6,263 bases of DNA from Puniceicoccales bacterium (lineage in GTDB: Bacteria; Verrucomicrobiota; Verrucomicrobiia; Opitutales; JAIRKQ01): NCBI GenBank assembly GCA_031281895.1, contig JAITET010000031.1, forward strand, positions 1 to 6,263. The letters are read 5' to 3'. Shown here piece after piece: positions 1 through 5,034 of the stretch (positions within the stretch are counted from its first letter, which is position 1; each line of letters opens with the position of its first letter). The position numbers were made by a program, and so were the translations under genes. Under the pieces are notes generated by a model, which did no database searches, had not been told where the DNA came from, and saw nothing but the letters and a program-made list of their open reading frames with translations.

Positions 1-30
1 TTTGTTTGTTGTTGACATAATTAATGGATT

Positions 31-465
31 TTGAGCATATGGTCTGTGCATGCCGGTCTAAATTTTGAAAAATTCGACCATGCAATTGCTGCACTAGGAG
101 AGTCTTTGCACGTATGGAAAGATTTCTCTACGGGTAAAAATAAAGCACTCATTAATACCATTCAGGCGGGCGTTATTCAGAATTTTGAAATTGCCTATGA
201 TCAGTGTTGGAAAATAATAAATCGCTGGTTGGACATAAACGTTGGCTGAGAATCGTTGCACATTATCTCTCGCAAAGACCTCTTTCGGGAAGCTGGTGCC
301 CATGGGCTAGTAGGCGATGTTTCTCAATGGTTTAATTTTCATTTCGCACGCAATAGTACGTCGCACAACTACAACGAAGCCATTGCTTTTGAAACCTTAA
401 ATTTAGCAAAGGAATTGTATGACGCTGCACAAGCCTTGCGTAAGTCTTTGTCAAAAAATGATTAA
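31..465 (+). pseudogene. HEPN-domain toxin (HI0074/HepT-like, nucleotidyltransferase substrate-binding family), interrupted by in-frame TGA
   Basis: The sequence reads as one HEPN protein of about 144 codons, the usual size for the HI0074 family, broken only by a TGA at 247-249 (codon 73). The frame is the same on both sides. The first part carries the helical core (FEIAYDQCW, then RWLDIN); the second continues with RKDLFREAGAHGL and the HEPN RNase motif RNSTSHNY, matching Rx4HxY (R107, H112, Y114). In HepT/MntA-type systems the HEPN protein is an RNase toxin silenced by its partner nucleotidyltransferase, which adds AMP to the motif tyrosine; that is family knowledge. The catalytic motif lies after the stop, so the truncated 72-aa product should be inactive. 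A restart at TTG 256 would yield 69 residues with the motif but without the first helices. TTG 31 is the assumed start; GTG 46 is an alternative, and neither has a strong ribosome binding site. Nonsense mutation, sequencing error or readthrough all remain possible. Confidence 0.8.
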
Positions 466-769
466 CATCGAACCAAAGCATTTTAGTGGCATAGTATCAA
501 TTCTAGAAGAGTTTTTGCCGAAGAACGTCAGTGTGTCTATTTTTGGTTCGCGAATCAATGGTAGGGCAAGGAGATTTTCCGATGTGGACCTGTGTTTAAA
601 GAGCGATGATACCATTTCAAATGAAATAATTTCGCACCTAAAGGAAGCTTTTTCGCTGAGTGACCTGCCCTATGGTGTTGACATAGTGGTTTACAGTAAA
701 TGTACGGATGCTTTCAGGGCAATCATTGATGCAAACAGTATAGAAATCTATCCCAAGGATAAAAATTAA
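458..769 (+). CDS. MNT-domain nucleotidyltransferase (MntA-like antitoxin)
   Basis: A 103-aa minimal nucleotidyltransferase, typical length for the family. The signature is clear: GSR at residues 30-32, then SDVDL with the metal-binding Asp42 and Asp44, and a candidate third acidic residue at Asp75 in YGVDIVVY. Proteins of this type pair with HEPN toxins and neutralise them by transferring AMP to a tyrosine in the HEPN active site; older annotations call them DNA polymerase beta-like. The ATG at 458 is chosen because it overlaps the last 8 nt of the HEPN gene, a common coupled arrangement, and because the family N-terminus begins shortly before the first helix. An ATG at 419 in the same frame would add 13 residues lying wholly within the HEPN gene and looks unlikely. 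There is no obvious Shine-Dalgarno sequence, so translation probably depends on ribosomes arriving from the upstream gene. The TGA in that gene could therefore lower its expression. The reading frame itself is undamaged. Confidence 0.85.
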   Translation: MINIEPKHFSGIVSILEEFLPKNVSVSIFGSRINGRARRFSDVDLCLKSDDTISNEIISHLKEAFSLSDLPYGVDIVVYSKCTDAFRAIIDANSIEIYPKDKN

Positions 770-781
770 GGGGAATCCCCC
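761..781 (-). terminator. Possible rho-independent terminator for the SPFH operon
   Basis: Read on the minus strand, a GGGG-ATT-CCCC hairpin (770-780) is followed by TTAATTTTT. The stem is only 4 bp, so it is weak, but it is pure GC and lies in the convergent gap about 115 nt after the SPFH stop. It overlaps the stop codon of the nucleotidyltransferase gene on the other strand. On the plus strand the same hairpin has no T-run after it. Confidence 0.35.
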
Positions 782-791
782 ACAAGAGTAA

Positions 792-809
792 GCCATGCCA
801 AGGGATGGC
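792..809. repeat. Short imperfect inverted repeat (hairpin) in the convergent intergenic gap
   Basis: GCCAT (792-796) and ATGGC (805-809) form a 5-bp stem; two further C-G pairs inside it are possible across one G-G mismatch. A run of eight T follows at 838-845, but 28 nt away, so this is not a standard plus-strand terminator. The gap (770-896) holds no credible gene. The hairpin could help end transcription from either side or stabilise a 3' end. Confidence 0.25.
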
Positions 810-896
810 GAATATCAGGGAAAGTACGGTCGGATGGTTTTTTTTCAACTTAAAAGCTCTCATAGAATCTTCATAGTTGGCATTGTTCTCGAAGAC

Positions 897-1835
897 CTAC
901 TTTCGTTTTTCCAATCGTTTGGCCTTTTCGCCTGCATCGACGCATCCCAATTTTTCAGCGAATACTGTTTCGCGGATTTGATCACTAATATTTTGTACAG
1001 CACCAGGGGAATGGGGAACGAACACGACGTTTGAGTTCGAATGGCTTCCAATTTCCTTGAGCGTGTCGATATATTGGATCAACATAACCATATCCATTAC
1101 GACCGTCGAATTTGATCCGGGAACGTGTCTTACAAAGTCTTCGACGGAACGACTGAGCCCCTCTATGATGGCAGCCCGTTGGCCTGCCACACCTTTCCCA
1201 TGCAAAATGTTAGCTTCTGCTTCTGCCTCCGCTTGTTTTACCCGGATAATTTTTTCACTTTCCCCCCGTTCCGTGGCAGCAACACGTAACCGTTGGGCCG
1301 TATTGATTTCATTCATCGCAGCCTTAACATTTGCATCTGGATTAATGTCCGTTATCAGGGCTTCAACAATTTCATAGCCAAAATCGGACATTGTTTCACC
1401 CAAATTTGCTTTTACCGCGTTTGCGATGTCATCTTTCCTCGAAAAAACGTCGTCCAAAATTAGCAGTGGAACTTGAGCACGGACCAAGTCAAATACAAAA
1501 GATTTGATCTGGGCTTGGTGATCATCGAGGGTATAATAGGCTTGGAAAACCTTCTCCTTGAGGACACGGTATTGTACGGCAACGGCAACATTCACAAACA
1601 CATTGTCCTGCGTTTTTGTTTCAACTTCCACGTACAATTGGTGTATGCGTAGCGATATCCTGCCGACGATTATGTCAATCCCGGGAATACGCCACGACAG
1701 GCCAGGATTCACCACACGATAGAATTTCCCTAGTCTTTCTAGAATGACGCATGTTTGCTGTTTAACAACAAAAAAGCCAGAAACTGCAACTATTGCAATG
1801 GCGATAATTACCGCCCAGAATCCATTTAATTCCAT
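897..1835 (-). CDS. SPFH/Band 7 membrane protein, HIR (hypersensitive-induced-response) type
   Basis: A 312-aa stomatin/prohibitin-superfamily protein. One N-terminal hydrophobic segment (about residues 7-24) anchors it, with no cleavable signal evident. It is followed by the SPFH domain: VKQQTCVILERLGKF at 24-38, NPGLSWRIPGID at 43-54, VEVETKTQDNVFV at 69-81 and QYRVL near 88. The stretch YEIVEALITDINPD (154-167) and the Ala/Glu-rich helix around 185-215 (AEAEAEAN) are characteristic of HIR-type SPFH proteins, as is PHSPGAV (274-280) near the end. Such proteins oligomerise on membranes and scaffold microdomains or proteases; the bacterial role is usually unknown. It ends in a short basic tail (KRLEKRK). 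No NfeD-type partner, common beside other bacterial stomatins, is present. It is the last gene of the minus-strand run, 41 nt after the exonuclease stop. The start ATG has no strong ribosome binding site, but the N-terminus fits the family. Confidence 0.9.
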   Translation of the reverse strand: MELNGFWAVIIAIAIVAVSGFFVVKQQTCVILERLGKFYRVVNPGLSWRIPGIDIIVGRISLRIHQLYVEVETKTQDNVFVNVAVAVQYRVLKEKVFQAYYTLDDHQAQIKSFVFDLVRAQVPLLILDDVFSRKDDIANAVKANLGETMSDFGYEIVEALITDINPDANVKAAMNEINTAQRLRVAATERGESEKIIRVKQAEAEAEANILHGKGVAGQRAAIIEGLSRSVEDFVRHVPGSNSTVVMDMVMLIQYIDTLKEIGSHSNSNVVFVPHSPGAVQNISDQIRETVFAEKLGCVDAGEKAKRLEKRK

Positions 1836-1876
1836 GGTTGGTATGGATGGTTTTTAACCGACTCTTGTCAACAGAT

Positions 1877-2419
1877 TTATGCGTCCTTTGGTTTACAAAG
1901 TGAAAGCAAAATTTGAAGTGAAACGTTTGAAAAATATCTCGGCAGGTTTTGTATTAGCAATGCCGTGGCGAGAGCATCAAATAGGGAGTTGTGAAAATTC
2001 ATGGCAGAGAAAGAACAATATTGTTTTGCCAACTTCGATAGGTGGGAATGTAAATTGAATGAAACGATGAGGTCTTGTAATTCGTAGGATATTAGGCCTC
2101 TGAACAGCCGCCGATAGACCAACTTGGTATCTATCCACGGCCCCCAGGATACCGTTGAGCCATCATCCACGAACCTAGGAACGCTCCCGGGAGAAGGCCA
2201 GTGATGGCGCAACAAACAATCTTCCGTTTGGGCCGAATGGGCAGCCAATATCCCAGACCGCCTCAAGGATAAAAAGTACTCCAAATAATTTTCAAAAAAA
2301 TTTGAGCAATGTTCCACCCGTGTATCTTTTATCTTAAAATTTTCTATGGTAACCACTCCGAACTCTGAAATCCCCAAATTCCTATTCCCTTCAAAATCTA
2401 TGACATGGACGATGTTCAT
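1877..2419 (-). CDS. DnaQ-like DEDDh 3'-5' exonuclease family protein
   Basis: A 180-aa single-domain protein with the exonuclease motifs in order. Exo I is IDFEGN with Asp8 and Glu10. Exo II is the AAHSAQTEDCLL region, with His61 and Glu66 where many relatives have Asp. Exo III is HNSLFDALATALL with His143 and Asp148, fitting the DEDDh pattern HxxxxD. Between them lies WGPWIDTKLVYRRLF, a stretch I recall from small Verrucomicrobia exonuclease-like proteins. The family removes nucleotides from 3' ends of DNA or RNA using two metal ions; the substrate here cannot be told from sequence. It lacks the extra domains of DNA polymerase III epsilon or RNase T, so proofreading is not implied. The ATG lies 4 nt after the permease stop codon, which argues for co-transcription and coupled translation. 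The only weak point for activity is the Asp-to-Glu change in Exo II, which preserves an acidic ligand. Confidence 0.8.
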   Translation of the reverse strand: MNIVHVIDFEGNRNLGISEFGVVTIENFKIKDTRVEHCSNFFENYLEYFLSLRRSGILAAHSAQTEDCLLRHHWPSPGSVPRFVDDGSTVSWGPWIDTKLVYRRLFRGLISYELQDLIVSFNLHSHLSKLAKQYCSFSAMNFHNSLFDALATALLIQNLPRYFSNVSLQILLSLCKPKDA

Positions 2420-2423
2420 TTGT

Positions 2424-3509
2424 TTACATGGCCCTACGAAATAATCCTAGGATGGGGAGAAGGATTAAAATATTGGTTATCCAGACGGCAAATGCTGGCC
2501 GAAGAATTCCACTGTTTCCGAGGGCTTCGCATGTGGCCCCACAAAAAAGGAATATTAGTAAAAATACACAGGCTCTGCTAATATTTACGAAAGGATTGAC
2601 TCTCACCCCCATTACCGCAAAGGGAATCGCCAAAAACAAAATGATTATGCAATCGGCAGCGTTGGCGAATATTTGATGAAATTTTACCAAGAAAGCATTT
2701 TCTGCGGACTCATTGTGATAGTATTTGATGGACTCCAATACTTCGGGAAATGATAAATCCTTTGTCTTTTTTAAAGATGCCAGTATGACCTTAGGAGGCT
2801 CGGTAAACATTTTGAAAGCTTTTTCGGCAAACAATTTGACGTCAATCGGCAATTCGGTTAATGGATCAAAAATTATGACACTGCAATTTTTACAAATCCA
2901 ATATTTTTTATCTTTGGAAAATGTCGCAGTTTGAGCAAATATTCTTGATTCTTCCACATTTTTATCGTTGTAACAGCTAATGGTTACATCCCTTGCCGTA
3001 TGGGATAATTTGTCCAAACTTTTGAAAAACCACAGACGATTGTCCTTGTGATTATAAAACCCTATTTTGGAAACTGCCGTTGTATACCCTCCTTTGTGAT
3101 CTGTTTCCAATCGGAAACTTGTCACATGATCAATCGCATTTGGAATAATAAAAGATTCCAAAAGTAGATTGCCTAGTGCCAAAACAATTCCACCGACTAT
3201 TATGGTTTTGGCAATTTCCAAAATGCTCATTCCAGCACATCGCGCTCCGATAATTTCATTCTTTCTATGGAGCTGCCCCAGTGTGAACAGGACAGATATG
3301 AAGATTGCAAGTGGAATAACAAATGAAATAAACGAAACACTCAGGGAAAAATAATATTTGACCAATTTTGTAAAGCCGCTTTGGGCCTTTATAAAAAGGT
3401 AAAAATTTTTATATATATCCTCGAGCAGAAGCAAGCTTACTATTATCAAATAGGCATATAGGAATGATTTGAGCCATTTGGATAGTATGTACCGATGGAA
3501 CAGCTTCAT
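2424..3509 (-). CDS. LptF/LptG-family (YjgP/YjgQ) lipopolysaccharide export permease
   Basis: A 361-aa inner-membrane protein with the family architecture: three N-terminal membrane segments (about 14-31, 55-79 and 98-120), a large periplasmic beta-jellyroll-like region (about 125-260) and three C-terminal segments (about 283-303, 309-328 and 337-357). The loop HRKNEIIGARCAGMS (81-95) after the second segment matches the conserved cytoplasmic loop that contacts the LptB ATPase. LptF and LptG form a heterodimer in LptB2FG, which extracts LPS from the inner membrane and passes it to LptC and the periplasmic bridge. The length fits either subunit; sequence alone does not let me say which, so no symbol is given, and no second family member lies in the window. 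It starts 7 nt after the acetyltransferase stop, within the operon. Its presence points to a diderm envelope with LPS or a related glycolipid. Confidence 0.88.
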   Translation of the reverse strand: MKLFHRYILSKWLKSFLYAYLIIVSLLLLEDIYKNFYLFIKAQSGFTKLVKYYFSLSVSFISFVIPLAIFISVLFTLGQLHRKNEIIGARCAGMSILEIAKTIIVGGIVLALGNLLLESFIIPNAIDHVTSFRLETDHKGGYTTAVSKIGFYNHKDNRLWFFKSLDKLSHTARDVTISCYNDKNVEESRIFAQTATFSKDKKYWICKNCSVIIFDPLTELPIDVKLFAEKAFKMFTEPPKVILASLKKTKDLSFPEVLESIKYYHNESAENAFLVKFHQIFANAADCIIILFLAIPFAVMGVRVNPFVNISRACVFLLIFLFCGATCEALGNSGILRPAFAVWITNILILLPILGLFRRAM

Positions 3510-3516
3510 GGAGAAC

Positions 3517-4116
3517 TTAGTATATTCCTTTTGTCTTCAAGGCAAGATATTCGTCCCGCAAAAGGCCATACATTATTACATTTTCAAACTTTCCAAATCG
3601 TTTCAATGATTCTCGAGAGTTTCCTTCCAACACGAATCCACATTTTTCTATTACACTTTTGGAAGCCATATTGCGTTCCCGGTGGGTCACATGAACCCTA
3701 TGCATGTTCAAATCTTCGAAAACATGTACGATTGTACGCTTTGAAGCTTCCGTACAATATCCTTTGTTCCATTCTTCGGCACTGATCCAGTAATGCAGTT
3801 CGCAATTTTCTTGTTCCATATATAAACTGACTCCCATGGACCCTATGAAGTTATTTGTTTTTCTATTACAAATGGTCCAATAGCAACAGGTACCTTGTCC
3901 CATTCCTTTATCTACGTTGCGAGTCCAAATTTCTGCCATTTCCACGGTATAGGGATGGGGAGTGTATGACAAATTATCGGACACTCGCCTATCATTAATA
4001 CATTTTTGAATGTGAGCCACATCGCCAACACATATGGGGCGCAACAATAATCGCTGCGAATATAAAATGGGAGCTACTTTTAGGCCTTGAAGCCACGAAT
4101 CAACCAAAGCACACAT
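3517..4116 (-). CDS. GNAT N-acetyltransferase, RimJ/RimL-like (Acetyltransf_3)
   Basis: A 199-aa single-domain acetyltransferase. The N-terminal TERLLLRP-like strand is seen as SQRLLLRPI (20-28). The acetyl-CoA binding core is ELHYWISAEEWNKGYCTEASKR (106-127, WNKGYCTEA corresponding to the usual WGKGYATEA), followed by LNMHRVHVTHRERNMASKSVIEKCGF, the typical helix and strand with Asn149, Ser152 and KCGF. This subfamily transfers acetyl groups from acetyl-CoA to protein N-terminal amines or to small amines such as antibiotics and polyamines; the substrate here is unknown. The ATG at 4116 is preferred over an in-frame ATG at 4224 because the longer form would overlap the chaperone gene by 88 nt and add 36 residues unlike any GNAT sequence. 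The chosen start also has a G-rich ribosome binding site just upstream and lies 20 nt after the chaperone stop. Both support an operon. Confidence 0.87.
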   Translation of the reverse strand: MCALVDSWLQGLKVAPILYSQRLLLRPICVGDVAHIQKCINDRRVSDNLSYTPHPYTVEMAEIWTRNVDKGMGQGTCCYWTICNRKTNNFIGSMGVSLYMEQENCELHYWISAEEWNKGYCTEASKRTIVHVFEDLNMHRVHVTHRERNMASKSVIEKCGFVLEGNSRESLKRFGKFENVIMYGLLRDEYLALKTKGIY

Positions 4117-4126
4117 GATCCCCCCG
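4114..4126 (-). promoter_or_regulatory. Ribosome binding site fixing the acetyltransferase start
   Basis: On the minus strand a run of six G (4120-4125) sits 3 nt before the ATG at 4116. It is the most Shine-Dalgarno-like stretch near any start in the minus-strand operon, although the spacing is short. It supports the downstream ATG over the upstream in-frame ATG inside the chaperone gene. Confidence 0.45.
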
Positions 4127-4136
4127 CATATTTTTT

Positions 4137-4613
4137 CTAGGCAGATACCATAAACCCACCCGCTGATTGACTTACCGATGGAGATCCTCCTCCCTGCTGT
4201 AACTTTGGATATTCCGTTGACCAATATTCCACAGCGTTTACAAAATCTTCCATGCGTTCATACAAACGTTCTTCATCGAACATTGCTAGCGGCACAATTT
4301 CTTTCAATATGATTATATCAGGATTATCCCCTTCGCCAGGCTCAAGGAATAATCTAGCACCTGCCGTCCCAGCCCAAAAGAAATTATCTCCGAGTATCTT
4401 CTTATATGCTTCCAGGGAAAATTTTTCAAGGTCTCCAACAACGGATGTTAATATAAATTCATCCTTATCGGGATCAAAGATACACGTCACATGAAACTTT
4501 TGATCAAAGAGCAAATAGGTCTCATTCTTTTCATTAAGTTTCAGTGATTCTAACTTTAATCGCAATGCTAAATTTGCCAACGCGTCCTCTACTTTTGTTC
4601 TACTAGCACTCAT
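4137..4613 (-). CDS. CesT/Tir-family type III secretion chaperone
   Basis: A 158-aa, strongly acidic protein (about 27 Asp/Glu against 16 Lys/Arg) with the alpha-beta fold pattern of class I type III secretion chaperones. It has an N-terminal helix (about 6-25), strands around ETYLLFDQKFHVTCIFD (31-47) and DEFILTSVVGDL (51-62), a helix with LEAYKKILGDNFFWAGTAGARLFLEP (67-92), then IIILKEIVPLAMFDEERLYERMEDFVNAVEYW (100-131). The order 'LL..N...GTAGARL.L' followed by 'PL..fDEe.Ly..me.Fv...e.W' is characteristic. These chaperones act as dimers in the cytoplasm and keep effectors or translocators unfolded for the secretion ATPase. A Gly/Ser/Gln-rich tail (140-158) follows the fold. No effector gene is adjacent, so its client is unknown. 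It is the first gene after a promoter-bearing gap and 20 nt ahead of the acetyltransferase. The upstream AAAGA gives only a weak ribosome binding site. The family is assigned by pattern, not by a search. Confidence 0.8.
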   Translation of the reverse strand: MSASRTKVEDALANLALRLKLESLKLNEKNETYLLFDQKFHVTCIFDPDKDEFILTSVVGDLEKFSLEAYKKILGDNFFWAGTAGARLFLEPGEGDNPDIIILKEIVPLAMFDEERLYERMEDFVNAVEYWSTEYPKLQQGGGSPSVSQSAGGFMVSA

Positions 4614-4666
4614 TTGATATCTTTGATAATTAAGTTTTGTAAACGATCAATGGGAAAATTTTCTAG

Positions 4667-4695
4667 AGTATAAAAATTTTTATTTTTTTACGCAA
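4667..4695 (-). promoter_or_regulatory. Predicted sigma-70 promoter for the chaperone operon
   Basis: On the minus strand, TTGCGT (4690-4695) and TATACT (4667-4672) are separated by exactly 17 nt. The -10 box matches 5 of 6 consensus bases and the -35 box 3 of 6. The spacer is wholly A/T, which often aids promoter opening. Transcription would start near 4660, giving a leader of roughly 45-50 nt before the chaperone ATG. The promoter lies just downstream of the SufT-like gene's stop codon, in the only sizeable gap (85 bp) of the minus-strand run. Confidence 0.5.
4670..4683. repeat. Perfect 14-bp AT palindrome in the promoter region
   Basis: ATAAAAATTTTTAT is its own reverse complement. It starts inside the -10 box and fills part of the promoter spacer. 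A second perfect palindrome, GAAAATTTTC (4654-4663), lies where the transcript is expected to begin. They may be regulator sites, or may only reflect the A/T richness of the gap. Confidence 0.3.
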
Positions 4696-4698
4696 GAA

Positions 4699-5034
4699 TT
4701 AAATTAATCCTAGTTGCATTTTCCCTTCTGCCGTAATCATATCAGCATTCCAAGGGGGGTCAAAAACAAAATTTACGTCAACTTTTGAACATTTTCCCGT
4801 ATCCCTAATCGCTGATTTTACATTTTCTGCAATCACGTCGGCTAATGGGCATCCCGGTGACGTCAGGGTCATTTCGATATTCACATCAAACTTGCTTCCT
4901 TCTCCGCTTTTTACATCTATAGCATAGACCATGCCTAAGTCGACAATGTTCACCCCAATTTCAGGATCGTAAACGGTTTTGAGAATATCCCAAAAATATT
5001 CCACCATGGCCGTGCTGTTATCACTTTCTATCAT
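4699..5034 (-). CDS. SufT/MIP18-family (DUF59) Fe-S cluster assembly factor
   Basis: A 111-aa single-domain protein, usual length for the stand-alone family. Conserved features in order are VYDPEIGVNIVDLGMVY (21-37), the TLTSPGCP motif (56-63) with the near-invariant Cys62, and VFDPPWNADMI (90-100), followed by the short C-terminal segment ending in LGL. The family (DUF59, including SufT and the eukaryotic MIP18/CIA2) helps Fe-S cluster maturation or insertion into target proteins in the cytoplasm. Its start codon overlaps the hisS stop in an ATGA, so the two genes are translationally coupled. No suf or isc gene is in the window, so this member is detached from its common neighbourhood here. 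The start is well supported by the overlap and by the domain beginning soon after it. I do not give a symbol because SufT, PaaD and other subfamilies share these motifs. Confidence 0.88.
   Translation of the reverse strand: MIESDNSTAMVEYFWDILKTVYDPEIGVNIVDLGMVYAIDVKSGEGSKFDVNIEMTLTSPGCPLADVIAENVKSAIRDTGKCSKVDVNFVFDPPWNADMITAEGKMQLGLI

Noticed and set aside
12..41. Perfect TTGACA (12-17) as a promoter for the HEPN/MNT pair
   Set aside because: At 17 nt the -10 would be GCATAT and at 18 nt CATATG, both poor. The implied transcript start (about 47) would also lie after the TTG start at 31. The real promoter may lie left of the window.
795..1034. 79-codon plus-strand frame spanning the convergent gap
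   Set aside because: Most of it is antisense to the end of the SPFH gene and it shows no recognisable motif or ribosome binding site.
1843..1871. TTGACA (minus strand, 1866-1871) as a separate promoter for the SPFH gene
   Set aside because: At 17-nt spacing the -10 is ATCCAT, matching only 2 of 6 consensus bases, and other spacings are no better.
4117..4224. 36-residue N-terminal extension of the acetyltransferase
   Set aside because: It overlaps the chaperone gene in another frame, looks unlike GNAT sequence, and a better start with a ribosome binding site exists at 4116.
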